Origin: Flavihumibacter cheonanensis
GTDB lineage: Bacteria > Bacteroidota > Bacteroidia > Chitinophagales > Chitinophagaceae
Direction: 5' to 3'
Assembly (NCBI RefSeq): GCF_022352215.1
Contig: NZ_JAKRWF010000002.1
Coordinates: 496,001 to 560,000, forward strand
Length of the DNA stretch: 64,000 nucleotides
Below the pieces are notes generated by a model. The model was not told where the DNA came from and made no database searches. It saw only the letters and a list, made by a program, of their open reading frames with translations. The position numbers were made by a program, and so were the translations under genes. Position 1 is the first letter of the stretch. Each line of letters opens with the position of its first letter. Of the stretch, positions 21,099-29,972 are shown piece by piece.

Positions 21099-23489
21099 AT
21101 GCTCAGAAATTACTGGCGGATTGCCGTGCGAAATCTTTTAAAGCACAAAGGATTTTCATTTATCAATCTAACCGGACTAACGGTTGCGTTCACCTGCTGT
21201 TTGCTGATGTTCATGTATATCCGGCATGAACTGAGCTTCGACCGGTTCCAGGAAAAAGGAAACCGAATTGTGCGGGTTATTATGGAATATAGTTTTGGGA
21301 ATTCGGAAAAAGTTGCCGGGAACTATACCAGTACCAAGGTAATGCCTTCATTTAGGAGAAATTTTCCCGAAATAGAAGAAGGTGTACGAATTACAACAGG
21401 TAGTGGTTTACTTAAAATTGGGGATCAGTTATTTGAAGACCCCGAATTCCTTTTTGCCGACTCTACCTTTTTTCATGTGTTTCCTTCCTTCAGGCTAGAG
21501 GCTGGTTCACCCGATAAAGTATTGGGAGCGCCTAATCAACTGGTGATGACTGAATCTGCTGCAAAAAAATACTTTCCTCATCAAAATGCAGTGGGGCAAA
21601 CGATTTTGGTAGGTGCTCAACAAACCCCTTTTCTAATAACAGGAATAACAGAGGACTGTCCCTCCAACTCCCAGATCCGGTTTTCAATGATAGGTTCTTT
21701 TTCTTCTCTCGGACCTGCGCAGGAGGAAACCTACTGGAACGCGAATTACCAGACTTACTTATTGTTAAAGGAAAATACTTCCCTTCCCAATCTGCAGGCT
21801 AAAATCAGGCCCTTCATGGAGAAAGAAATGAATGATCCCTCGATTTGGCTAACCTATTACCTGGAACCATTGTTTGACATTCATCTGCATTCTCCTTACA
21901 ATGCGTATGTAGCGAACACGGATATCCGTTATATCTATATTGCAAGCGGGATGGCTATTCTGATTTTGCTGATTGCCTGTTTTACCTATATCAACATGAG
22001 CACAGCAAGATCCCTGGAAAGAGCACGTGAAGTCGGTATCCGAAAAGTAACCGGGGCAACACGGCAGCAGGTTTTTAGTCAGTTTATTGGTGAATCACTG
22101 GTGATTTCAGTACTTGCCCTTTTCATCAGTTTTGCTGTAACAGCGCTGCTTTTACCGCTTTTTAATGAGCTGGTGGATCGTTCACTTGTTCTGGCAGATC
22201 TGACACACCCGGTTTTACTTTTTTCTGCTCTGTGTATGGTAATTTTCATCGCTGTTTTGGCAGGTTCCTATCCGGCCCTGGTATTATCAGGTTTTCAACC
22301 CATCAAAGTGCTCAAAGGAAATTTCAGAAACAGCGACAACGGAAATTGGGTCAGACAATCATTAACTGTTTTTCAGTTCACTATCTCAGCTTTCCTTTTA
22401 ATTGGAAGTTTTGCGATGTACAAACAGGTAAAATACATCCAGGAAAAATCACTTGGATTCAATCGGGATCATGTGGTGGTTGTAAAGTCGGATTACAAGG
22501 TGAGTGAGAAGATGGATCTGCTGAAAAATCAGCTCAAAGCAAATCCCCAAATAAAAAACACATCCTTAAGCTATAATGCACCCATTTCGATCGTAGGTGG
22601 TTATGGTATGCGTAGTTCTGTCATGCCTGAAAACAGCTCACTCAATGTATATGCCAATCCAATTGATGAGGAATATCTGCGAACAAATGAAATTCAATTA
22701 ATCGCCGGAGAAGACATCAATCGCCAGGATGTACTGGATGCTTCTCATCAAGAGAATGAAAAAAATTATTATCATTTTATCCTGAATGAATCTGCAGTAA
22801 AGCAGTTAGGATGGAACCCACAGGAAGCCATTGGTAAAAAGATGTTCCTCGATGAATCCAGACCAGGTATAGTAAAAGGAGTAGTAAAAGATTTTCATTT
22901 CAGTTCCATGCATTCTCCTATTCAGGGCCTGGTGCTTTTTCCTTCTAATTATGGAAATAACCTGCTGGTGAAAGTATCCGGGAAACAATTACCTGAAACA
23001 ATTGCTTTCATGGAGAAAACCTGGAAAGAGCTGGTGAAACATCGTCCGTTCAGTTACAGCTTTATGGATGAGGATTATAACAGAATGTATCAAGCAGAAC
23101 AACAAACCGTAAAAGTCATTGGACTCTTTACAGGGGTAGCAATATTGCTGGCTTGTGTGGGCCTGTTGGGTTTATCTGCATTCTCTGTACAACAACGAAC
23201 CAAGGAAATAGGAGTGCGAAAAGTATTGGGAGCATCAGTACCGGGAATTGTCTGGATGCTGGCAACTTATTTCCTACGACTGGTACTCGTGGCATCCTTA
23301 ATAGCACTGCCAATCGGATGGTTTGCAACCAACAAATGGCTGGAAGATTTTAGCTACAGGACTAGCCTGGATCTAACCGTATTTATTTGGCCGGTAGTGG
23401 GATTATGCCTCCTGGCATTGATTGCCATCAGTGTTCAAACCATCAGGGCGGCTGTTTTGAACCCGGTAAAAAGTTTGCGTTCGGAATAA
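21099..23489 (+). CDS. MacB/FtsX-type ABC transporter permease
   Basis: A membrane protein of 796 residues from the chosen ATG (811 from a TTG at 21054). The start MLRNYWRIAVRNLLKHKGFSFINL is the usual N-terminus of this Bacteroidota permease group. The layout is an N-terminal helix, a large extracytoplasmic MacB_PCD domain, a block of FtsX helices (about 280-440), a second periplasmic domain and a second FtsX block with GVRKVLGAS. Both FtsX blocks carry the coupling motif (EVGIRKVTGAT, EIGVRKVLGAS). There is no ATPase gene nearby, so the partner must be elsewhere. Such permeases work in export, lipoprotein handling or mechanotransmission rather than import. Confidence 0.9.
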   Translation: MLRNYWRIAVRNLLKHKGFSFINLTGLTVAFTCCLLMFMYIRHELSFDRFQEKGNRIVRVIMEYSFGNSEKVAGNYTSTKVMPSFRRNFPEIEEGVRITTGSGLLKIGDQLFEDPEFLFADSTFFHVFPSFRLEAGSPDKVLGAPNQLVMTESAAKKYFPHQNAVGQTILVGAQQTPFLITGITEDCPSNSQIRFSMIGSFSSLGPAQEETYWNANYQTYLLLKENTSLPNLQAKIRPFMEKEMNDPSIWLTYYLEPLFDIHLHSPYNAYVANTDIRYIYIASGMAILILLIACFTYINMSTARSLERAREVGIRKVTGATRQQVFSQFIGESLVISVLALFISFAVTALLLPLFNELVDRSLVLADLTHPVLLFSALCMVIFIAVLAGSYPALVLSGFQPIKVLKGNFRNSDNGNWVRQSLTVFQFTISAFLLIGSFAMYKQVKYIQEKSLGFNRDHVVVVKSDYKVSEKMDLLKNQLKANPQIKNTSLSYNAPISIVGGYGMRSSVMPENSSLNVYANPIDEEYLRTNEIQLIAGEDINRQDVLDASHQENEKNYYHFILNESAVKQLGWNPQEAIGKKMFLDESRPGIVKGVVKDFHFSSMHSPIQGLVLFPSNYGNNLLVKVSGKQLPETIAFMEKTWKELVKHRPFSYSFMDEDYNRMYQAEQQTVKVIGLFTGVAILLACVGLLGLSAFSVQQRTKEIGVRKVLGASVPGIVWMLATYFLRLVLVASLIALPIGWFATNKWLEDFSYRTSLDLTVFIWPVVGLCLLALIAISVQTIRAAVLNPVKSLRSE

Positions 23490-23526
23490 TTTGAGTTGAA
23501 TTACGGCTTCAGTATCTTAGGCTGAT

Positions 23527-24927
23527 ATGGGACAGATCAGCCTGAAAGAAAGGATCGGCTATGGATTCGGCGATATGGCTTCCTCCATGTTCTGGAAACT
23601 ATTTGGAATCTATCTCCTGTTTTTTTATACCGATGTAATGGGTTTGCCCGCAGCAGCAGTGGGCACCCTATTACTGATAACACGGATTTGGGACACCCTG
23701 CTGGATCCGGTCATAGGTATGATTGCAGACCGAACACAATCCCGGTTTGGAAAATTTCGCCCCTACCTCTTATACCTTGCTGTACCGTTTGGGATCATGG
23801 GAATCGTCACCTTCACGGTGCCCAATTTTGGATCACAGCAACAACTGCTGATCTATGTGTATGGAACCTATTCCCTGATGATGCTGGTCTACTCCTTTAT
23901 CAATGTTCCTTACGCAGCCTTACTGGGTGTTATCTCTGAAGATCCGAAGGAAAGAAATATCCTGGCTTCCTTCAGAATGGGGTTTGCTTTTGCCGGTAGC
24001 TTTGTTGCACTTGCTCTGATAGAACCATTAATTTCTTATAGAGGAGGAAGTACGCAGCTTTCAATGCCTCAAAATGCAACCGCCTGGCAATGGGCCGTGG
24101 GTGTGATTGCGATACTCTGTGTAATACTGTTCTTATTCTGTTTTGCCTGGGTAAAAGAAAGAGTTCAACCGATCCGGCAAAAATCGACAGCACTTAAAAC
24201 AGATCTTCGGGACCTGCTCAGCAACAAACCCTGGACCATTCTGGTTGTTGCCGGGATAGCTGTCCTGATTTTCAATTCGATCCGAGATGGTGCAGCGATG
24301 TACTATTTCCGCTACTATATTCACGAAAAAGAAGCAGTTCAACTGGGCCCGATTGCCATCAACTTTTCAACCCTTTACCTCGTTATCGGACAGATTGCCA
24401 ATCTGATCGGGGTAGTGCTTGCATTCCCTCTTGCAAACAAATATGGTAAAAAAAGATGCTTCAGTGTTGCAATGGGGATTGCATCCATACTAAGCATACT
24501 GTTTTTCTGGATGGGGCAGTATGATTTGGTACTGATCTTTTTATTACAATTTATGATTAGCTGCTGCGCCGGTACGGTTTTTCCTTTGCTATGGTCTATG
24601 TATGCAGATATTGCAGATTATTCAGAGTGGAAAACCGGCAGGAGAGCCACCGGTCTGATATTTTCATCTTCTTCCATGTCACAAAAGATGGGCTGGACAC
24701 TGGGTTCAGCTCTTACAGCCTGGTTGCTGGCTGCTTTTGGATTTCAGGCCAACCAGGTGCAGGCGGAATTGGCCCAAACCGGCATACGTTTAATGCTCAG
24801 CTGGCTGCCCGCAATCGGATCTGTAATCGCATTGATTATGATTTATTTTTATCCCCTTACAGAAGCAGAATTGCAACGAATTGGAACTATTTTAAAAGAA
24901 CAGCGTATATCAGAAAATGCCATTTGA
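23527..24927 (+). CDS. GPH-family sugar:cation symporter (MFS)
   Basis: A 466-residue, 12-helix major facilitator of the glycoside-pentoside-hexuronide group. Signs are the N-terminal ERIGYGFGDMASSMFWKLFGIYLLFFYTDV, the loop DRTQSRFGKFRPYLLY and IADYSEWKTGRRATGLIFSSSSMSQKMG. The group co-transports glycosides with Na+ or H+ through the inner membrane. The last 11 bp overlap the next gene, a cellobiose 2-epimerase-type enzyme, so a beta-linked disaccharide such as mannobiose or cellobiose is a likely substrate. Confidence 0.92.
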   Translation: MGQISLKERIGYGFGDMASSMFWKLFGIYLLFFYTDVMGLPAAAVGTLLLITRIWDTLLDPVIGMIADRTQSRFGKFRPYLLYLAVPFGIMGIVTFTVPNFGSQQQLLIYVYGTYSLMMLVYSFINVPYAALLGVISEDPKERNILASFRMGFAFAGSFVALALIEPLISYRGGSTQLSMPQNATAWQWAVGVIAILCVILFLFCFAWVKERVQPIRQKSTALKTDLRDLLSNKPWTILVVAGIAVLIFNSIRDGAAMYYFRYYIHEKEAVQLGPIAINFSTLYLVIGQIANLIGVVLAFPLANKYGKKRCFSVAMGIASILSILFFWMGQYDLVLIFLLQFMISCCAGTVFPLLWSMYADIADYSEWKTGRRATGLIFSSSSMSQKMGWTLGSALTAWLLAAFGFQANQVQAELAQTGIRLMLSWLPAIGSVIALIMIYFYPLTEAELQRIGTILKEQRISENAI

Positions 24928-26098
24928 TAGCACTATTCACGATTGGAAAAACAGTCTTCAAATTGAATTGAACCGAATTCTTCTTTTCTGGAAGGACCTG
25001 GTTATCGATAAACACACCGGAGCCTGTTTTGGTCGTGTTTCCAATAGCAACCAGGTATTTCCGGAAGCGGAAAGGGGACTTGTTCAGCAGGCCAGGGTTT
25101 TGTGGGCATTTTCAGCAACCTATGGATTGAATAAAGCAAAGGAGGATAAACAGATTGCAGACAAGGCGTATGAATATCTCATACATACTTTTGAAGACAA
25201 ACAGCATGGCGGATATTTCTGGATCGTGAATCACCAGGGAAATCCACTTGTTACCAAAAAACAGCTATACGGACTCGCATTTGCATTATTCGGACTTGCA
25301 GAATATGCTGCTGTCACACAGGCAAAGCAGGCACAGGAGAAAGCGATCTCGCTTTTTCATACTATTGAAAACTACTTTTCTGACAATAAATTCGGTGGTT
25401 ATATTGAAGCCTTATCAGAAAACTGGGAACCCATTTCGGATATGCGTTTGAGTGAGTCAGATCTCAATGCGCCAAAATCAATGAATACACATCTCCATTT
25501 GCTGGAAGCCTATTCCTGTTTGTTTAAAATCTGGCCAGATGCGCAGTTAAAATCGCAAATAGAACATCTCCTTCAACTGTTTCAAAACAAAATAATTGAT
25601 TCAGCCAACGGTAATCTACACCTGTTTTTTGACAGCGATTGGAAAGTTGTATCTGCTTCAGTTTCCCCGGGTCATGATGTTGAAGCTGCCTGGTTGTTGT
25701 GGGAAGCTGCCTTACTGCTGGATAATCCGATATTAATAAAACAAATTAAAACATCCTCTTTAGGTCTGCTGCAGTCTGCTGTTACAGGATTGGATAGCGA
25801 TGGTGCTCTTTGGGAGGGTACTGAAAAACACTGGTGGCCACAGGCAGAAGCAATGGTTGGTTTTTATACCGGATGGCAATTCACCCAGGATCCAATATGG
25901 CTAGGGCGGTCCTTAAACTCGTGGCAATTTATACAGCAAAAACTGGTGGATAAAGAAAACGGCGAATGGTTCTGGGGAATTGATGCTGATGGCAGGGTCT
26001 TGCAGAAGGATAAAGCAGGATTCTGGAAATGTCCCTACCATAACAGCCGGGCATGTATAGAACTCATTCGCCGTTTTGAAATTAGCAACCAGGTTTAA
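24917..26098 (+). CDS. AGE-family epimerase, cellobiose 2-epimerase type
   Basis: A 393-residue (alpha/alpha)6-barrel protein of the N-acylglucosamine 2-epimerase superfamily. Conserved segments match cellobiose 2-epimerases: QARVLWAFSATYG, KSMNTHLHLLEAYSCL, SPGHDVEAAWLLWEAA, HWWPQAEAMVGF and CPYHNSRACIELIRR, which supply the catalytic His residues. The enzyme would epimerise the reducing-end sugar of a beta-1,4 disaccharide, for instance mannobiose to mannosyl-glucose. No GH130 phosphorylase, the usual partner, is in the window. It has no signal peptide, fitting cytoplasmic action after uptake by the overlapping symporter. Its end overlaps the convergent propeller gene by 17 bp. Confidence 0.87.
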   Translation: MPFDSTIHDWKNSLQIELNRILLFWKDLVIDKHTGACFGRVSNSNQVFPEAERGLVQQARVLWAFSATYGLNKAKEDKQIADKAYEYLIHTFEDKQHGGYFWIVNHQGNPLVTKKQLYGLAFALFGLAEYAAVTQAKQAQEKAISLFHTIENYFSDNKFGGYIEALSENWEPISDMRLSESDLNAPKSMNTHLHLLEAYSCLFKIWPDAQLKSQIEHLLQLFQNKIIDSANGNLHLFFDSDWKVVSASVSPGHDVEAAWLLWEAALLLDNPILIKQIKTSSLGLLQSAVTGLDSDGALWEGTEKHWWPQAEAMVGFYTGWQFTQDPIWLGRSLNSWQFIQQKLVDKENGEWFWGIDADGRVLQKDKAGFWKCPYHNSRACIELIRRFEISNQV

Positions 26099-26756
26099 TT
26101 ACGTTCTCCAGCGTTTTACCGTCAAACTTAAATAAACCATAACCAGTTGTTCCAAACCAGAGTTGACCGGAATTGTCTTCATAGATAAATTGGACAGGAG
26201 TACTTACTGGCTTGTCGTTTCCTTGCCTGGGGGAGCGGTACATCGGAAGGGTGCTAAAAGCATCATTTTCAAACTTTGCCAGGCCTTTGCGTGTGCCGGC
26301 CCAGAGGACCCCTTTTTTATCAAGATAAAGAGTAAGTATCTCATTATCAGGTAATCCGTTAGCAGTAGTATAGGATGTCCAGCCCTGCTTATTTTTTCGG
26401 GAAATGCCGCCATTGGTTGCCATCCATACATTCCCCTTGCTATCCTGCAATATGGTGCGAACCGCATTGCCCGCTAGTCCCTCATTTGTTGTAAAATACC
26501 TAAAATCAGTTCCATCAAAAACGCAAACCCCGTCTTCTCCGGTTGCGATCCAGACTGTCCCGGTTTTGTCCTGCAATACGTACTGAACAGATTGGCTGAT
26601 CTGAAATTCCTCGGGACCCACCTTATGTTCCTTCTTCATAAAATCAGGACCTGTCCAGACGCCGATGCTGGTAGGTGATGGATCTGCCGGTGGAGGCAAT
26701 TCCTGCTGGTCATTGATCAGAAACAACCAGAGCAGGGAAATAAAAATCGAGTTCAT
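26082..26756 (-). CDS. Short periplasmic Reg_prop beta-propeller protein
   Basis: A 224-residue protein with an N-terminal signal (IFISLLWLFLI) and about four repeats of the two-component-regulator propeller type: YVLQDKTGTVWIATGEDGVCVFDG, TILQDSKGNVWMATNGG, LYLDKKGVLWAGTRKGLAKF and FIYEDNSGQLWFGTTGYGLFKFDG. Full sensor propellers have about 14 such repeats followed by a Y_Y_Y domain and kinase. Here there is only the short propeller, so it is either a stand-alone ligand-binding protein or a fragment. It is divergent from a membrane-bound winged-helix regulator with 151 bp between them, so a sensor-partner role is possible. Confidence 0.8.
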   Translation of the reverse strand: MNSIFISLLWLFLINDQQELPPPADPSPTSIGVWTGPDFMKKEHKVGPEEFQISQSVQYVLQDKTGTVWIATGEDGVCVFDGTDFRYFTTNEGLAGNAVRTILQDSKGNVWMATNGGISRKNKQGWTSYTTANGLPDNEILTLYLDKKGVLWAGTRKGLAKFENDAFSTLPMYRSPRQGNDKPVSTPVQFIYEDNSGQLWFGTTGYGLFKFDGKTLENVIKPGC

Positions 26757-26819
26757 GGGAAATTGTTTAGTGTGAAAAATTGATATAGGACCAATCTAGC
26801 TGGTGATTTTGTCAAATTG

Positions 26820-26892
26820 GGTAAAACAACTGTAAATTGATTGTAAACAAGCTGTAAAAACTACCCATTGAAATTTTACAGCATCTTGTAAA
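26820..26892 (+). promoter_or_regulatory. Phased TGTAAA direct-repeat array (OmpR-type operator)
   Basis: TGTAAA occurs at 26831, 26842 and 26853, exactly 11 bp apart, with a one-mismatch copy GGTAAA in phase at 26820. An inverted TTTACA at 26875 stays in the 11-bp phase, and a further TGTAAA is at 26887. Direct repeats spaced one helical turn apart are the usual target of OmpR/PhoB-type winged-helix proteins. The adjacent gene codes for such a protein, so autoregulation is likely. Confidence 0.6.
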
Positions 26893-26895
26893 ACA

Positions 26896-26903
26896 TATAT
26901 TTG
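26896..26903 (+). promoter_or_regulatory. Bacteroidota -7 promoter element
   Basis: TATATTTG is an exact match to TAnnTTTG, the -7 element of the Bacteroidota primary sigma factor. It ends 4 bp before the ATG at 26908, which would make the transcript leaderless or nearly so. No well-placed -33 TTG is seen. Confidence 0.5.
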
Positions 26904-26907
26904 GCAT

Positions 26908-27789
26908 ATGAAATGGAAGCTGTATTGGGTGGTTGTGTTGCTTTTGCCGGTATTGGTACTGGCAGCATTTATGCACCGCGACTCCACTGATGCTGAATAT
27001 AAGAAAGCCCGGGAAGTGATCATTTTACGGAAGGTTTCACACAAATTGCTGCAGGCCGCAGGGGATAGCAGTTCCCGCGTGCCCGAAATCAAGAAAATTT
27101 CCGAAACTGAATACCTGCTTCCCCTGGAAACAGCCATTTCTTTTCACCCCGATTCACTGGTGAATACCATCAACCAGGTAATTCAGCAATATGGTTTATC
27201 CAACCGATACATGGTAAATGTACTGGAGCAACCTGCTAATAAAATTGTATTTGGTTATGCAATGATTGGTTCCGAGCAGGAGAATATTATACCCTGCCTT
27301 GGGCGCGAACAACCTATAGCAAAATATTCGGTGCTGATTCGATGGGAACCTACCAACAATTCAGGAACGGCTTTCTGGATAGCCGGGATAGTTCTTGCTT
27401 TTGGAATAGGGGCCGGACTGTATTTGATAAGAGCCCGATGGATGCCCAAAAAAGACAAGGGTCAGGCTTTGCAGGAGGAAATCCTGCCTGGAAGTCTGTC
27501 CATCGGTCATTATCAGTTCCATAGTGAAGCGCAGGAACTTCATTTTGGTGAAACCATTCTTTCTCTGACAGGTAAAGAAACAAAACTGCTTCAGATTTTC
27601 GCAACCTCCCTTAACGAACTCGTAGACCGCAAAAGACTCCAGAAGGAGGTTTGGGAAGATGAAGGCGTTATTGTTGGCCGGAGTCTTGACATGTATATCT
27701 CAAAACTTCGAAAGAAATTGGAATTGGACCCTGCAGTCCACCTAATAAATGTACATGGCAAAGGCTACAAATTGGAAGTACGTTCTTAA
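26908..27789 (+). CDS. Membrane-anchored winged-helix (OmpR-type) transcriptional regulator
   Basis: A 293-residue one-component regulator. A signal-anchor helix (about 5-22) is followed by an extracytoplasmic domain (about 23-150, two Cys not paired in a motif), a second helix (about 154-175) and a C-terminal Trans_reg_C winged helix (about 197-293) with LTGKETKLLQIFATSLNELVDRKRL and the recognition region SLDMYISKLRKKLELDP. There is no receiver or kinase domain, so the periplasmic domain must signal directly to the DNA-binding domain. The topology is the reverse of ToxR. An 11-bp phased TGTAAA array lies in its promoter. The last 4 bp overlap bphP tail to tail. Confidence 0.88.
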   Translation: MKWKLYWVVVLLLPVLVLAAFMHRDSTDAEYKKAREVIILRKVSHKLLQAAGDSSSRVPEIKKISETEYLLPLETAISFHPDSLVNTINQVIQQYGLSNRYMVNVLEQPANKIVFGYAMIGSEQENIIPCLGREQPIAKYSVLIRWEPTNNSGTAFWIAGIVLAFGIGAGLYLIRARWMPKKDKGQALQEEILPGSLSIGHYQFHSEAQELHFGETILSLTGKETKLLQIFATSLNELVDRKRLQKEVWEDEGVIVGRSLDMYISKLRKKLELDPAVHLINVHGKGYKLEVRS

Positions 27790-29972
27790 ACCAATTCCAA
27801 CTGTTCCACTTTTTTCAATCGTATGTAAAAACGGGTGCCTTTATTTTGTTCTGTTTCAAACCATAACTGCCCCTGGTGCTTTTCAATGATACGTTTTACG
27901 ATTGCCAATCCGAGTCCTGTTCCTTCATAATTCTTAGCTCCTGGCAGCCTGTAAAACAAGTTGAATAAATTTCCGGTATGTCGGGGATCCATCCCGATTC
28001 CATTATCTGCCACTGTATAAAGAATCGCATCCTGTTCAGCAGATCCAGTAACCTGAATCATTGGCTTATTTGTTTTGGATGAATACTTTATTGCATTTCC
28101 TAACAGATTGCTGAACACCTGGCTTATCATAGTGCTATCCCCATAAATTTCAGGTGTATCTCCAATCTGGAACTCCGGCTGTGCATCTTTGTAGGCATCC
28201 AGGAGGTCTTCCCTGATCTGGTTCAACAAAGTTTTCATGTCAATAGGCTGCAGGCTGATTTGCTCCCGTCCCAGCTTGGTATAACGAAATACCTCCTTTA
28301 TCATTAACTGCATGCGCTCCGCATTTCGTTTAATCTTTTCAGTTAGCAACCTGTTATCCAGGTTTGGATCCTCCTCCAGCAACAATTCAGCAAAATTATA
28401 GATGGTGGCAAGAGGTGTTTTCAGATCGTGGGATATCGTATAACTGAAACTGTCTAGCTCTTCGTAGGCTTTTTTCAATTCATCATTCAGCCGTTTCAAC
28501 TGATTGGTTTTTTCCTGGATGAGCAGCAGTATCTCTTCCCGTAATTTATAAGCGTTGGATAATTCAGCAGTTGTCCATTTCTCTGATCTTCCCTTGAGCG
28601 ACTGAATGAATATGGCAAAGGAACTACGTGGTTCAATTCTTGTTTTACCATCAGGATTGAGAACGACCGCCTTCTCAGGATTTCCTGCCCATTTGATTTC
28701 CTGCTCCAGTTCGGGTTTGAACCAGAGTATACAATCCTTCAGATCTGTAGACAAAGGTGCGCATAACATTCCGCTAGCCGTTAAAGCTGCTGAGCCGGCA
28801 GCTGGATAAATGGAAGAAAGATGATTGGTTTGAAATACCTGGTTGGTTGGGGCTGTTTGAAGGAATTCAGATAACTCCATGAGAAACTCCTTTCCAGGTG
28901 TTTGACCAACCAGTGTGATTTGTCCATCATAAATAAGTGCGGCCCCCTTTGCTCCATTGATGGATAGGAGGTCAAGACTTCCAGTAGATACGCCTTCGGC
29001 AATTGATTCGAATTGACGCATCTGTCTAACCAGTCCTGCTGTATTCTCTCTCCAGTAATGATGTAACTGTTGTTTTTCTTCCTCCACCTGGTATCGTACA
29101 ATAGAAGATAACATTTGTCCCACCATTTTTGCATGCAGGCGTTGCCGGTAATCTATATGCCTGGGTGTATAATGATGGCAGGCAATCAGCCCCCATAGCT
29201 CCCCCTGCGACACAATAGAAATACTGAAGCTGGCTGCCACTCCCATATTCTTCAGGTATTGAATATGGGTGGGTGATACAGAACGAAGCACCGAATCAGA
29301 AAGGTCGACAGATGAAGAAGTTTCATCTGCTTCACTTTTTTCGAGCAGGCTATCCGTTGCGTTCACATCTGCAATAAGTCGAACCAGGTTTTTCTTATAT
29401 AGTTCGCGCGCCTGCTTTGGAATATCAGATGCCGGATAATGAAGACCTAGATAGGGATCCAGGCCTTTGTCCGCGACTTCCGCAACAACCTCTCCATGAC
29501 CGTCTTCATGAAACATATATACCATGACACGATGGAAGCCGCTGATCATTTTTACTTTTTGTGCCGCAGCCTCCAGTGCCTGAATCACTGTAGCGGAGCT
29601 GCTCATAGAATCAAGCATATCGGCCATAATCATTTCAGATGAATAGGCATAATTCAGTACCGGTTCAAATTCCAGTAAAATACAATCAGCGCTCTGGTGG
29701 GAGATGAGGTAACAATCACCAGCCAGGCTTTTTATCTGCTGGTAACTCCCATGCTCAAACGAACAATTGAATGATATATATTCCAGCAGCTCCTGGACGG
29801 ACTTGCCCAGAACCTGTCCGGCAGTAAGTGGCAGGAACTGGTTGATAGTTGAACTTGCCTGTTTTACTTCCAATGAATTTTTATCTATAACCAGGGTAGC
29901 ACCATGCGGTTGAATTTTACCCTGGAACTGAATCAGTTCGCGATCACATGGATGAGTTGGAATTTTTTGCAT
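27786..29972 (-). CDS. bphP: Bacteriophytochrome histidine kinase
   Basis: A 728-residue red/far-red light sensor kinase with the order PAS_2-GAF-PHY-HisKA-HATPase. Cys9 in PCDREL sits where bacteriophytochromes attach biliverdin, followed by the knot segment GKIQPHGATLVI. PASDIP is at 180-185, the chromophore His region CHHYTPRH near 265, and the PHY tongue motif PRSSF at 448-452. The phosphoacceptor is His515 (ISHDLKTP), followed by an N box (NLLGNAIKYS) and GTGLGLAIVK. No response regulator is next to it. It overlaps the haem oxygenase gene by 29 bp on the same strand, so pigment synthesis and apoprotein are made together. Confidence 0.95.
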   Translation of the reverse strand: MQKIPTHPCDRELIQFQGKIQPHGATLVIDKNSLEVKQASSTINQFLPLTAGQVLGKSVQELLEYISFNCSFEHGSYQQIKSLAGDCYLISHQSADCILLEFEPVLNYAYSSEMIMADMLDSMSSSATVIQALEAAAQKVKMISGFHRVMVYMFHEDGHGEVVAEVADKGLDPYLGLHYPASDIPKQARELYKKNLVRLIADVNATDSLLEKSEADETSSSVDLSDSVLRSVSPTHIQYLKNMGVAASFSISIVSQGELWGLIACHHYTPRHIDYRQRLHAKMVGQMLSSIVRYQVEEEKQQLHHYWRENTAGLVRQMRQFESIAEGVSTGSLDLLSINGAKGAALIYDGQITLVGQTPGKEFLMELSEFLQTAPTNQVFQTNHLSSIYPAAGSAALTASGMLCAPLSTDLKDCILWFKPELEQEIKWAGNPEKAVVLNPDGKTRIEPRSSFAIFIQSLKGRSEKWTTAELSNAYKLREEILLLIQEKTNQLKRLNDELKKAYEELDSFSYTISHDLKTPLATIYNFAELLLEEDPNLDNRLLTEKIKRNAERMQLMIKEVFRYTKLGREQISLQPIDMKTLLNQIREDLLDAYKDAQPEFQIGDTPEIYGDSTMISQVFSNLLGNAIKYSSKTNKPMIQVTGSAEQDAILYTVADNGIGMDPRHTGNLFNLFYRLPGAKNYEGTGLGLAIVKRIIEKHQGQLWFETEQNKGTRFYIRLKKVEQLELV

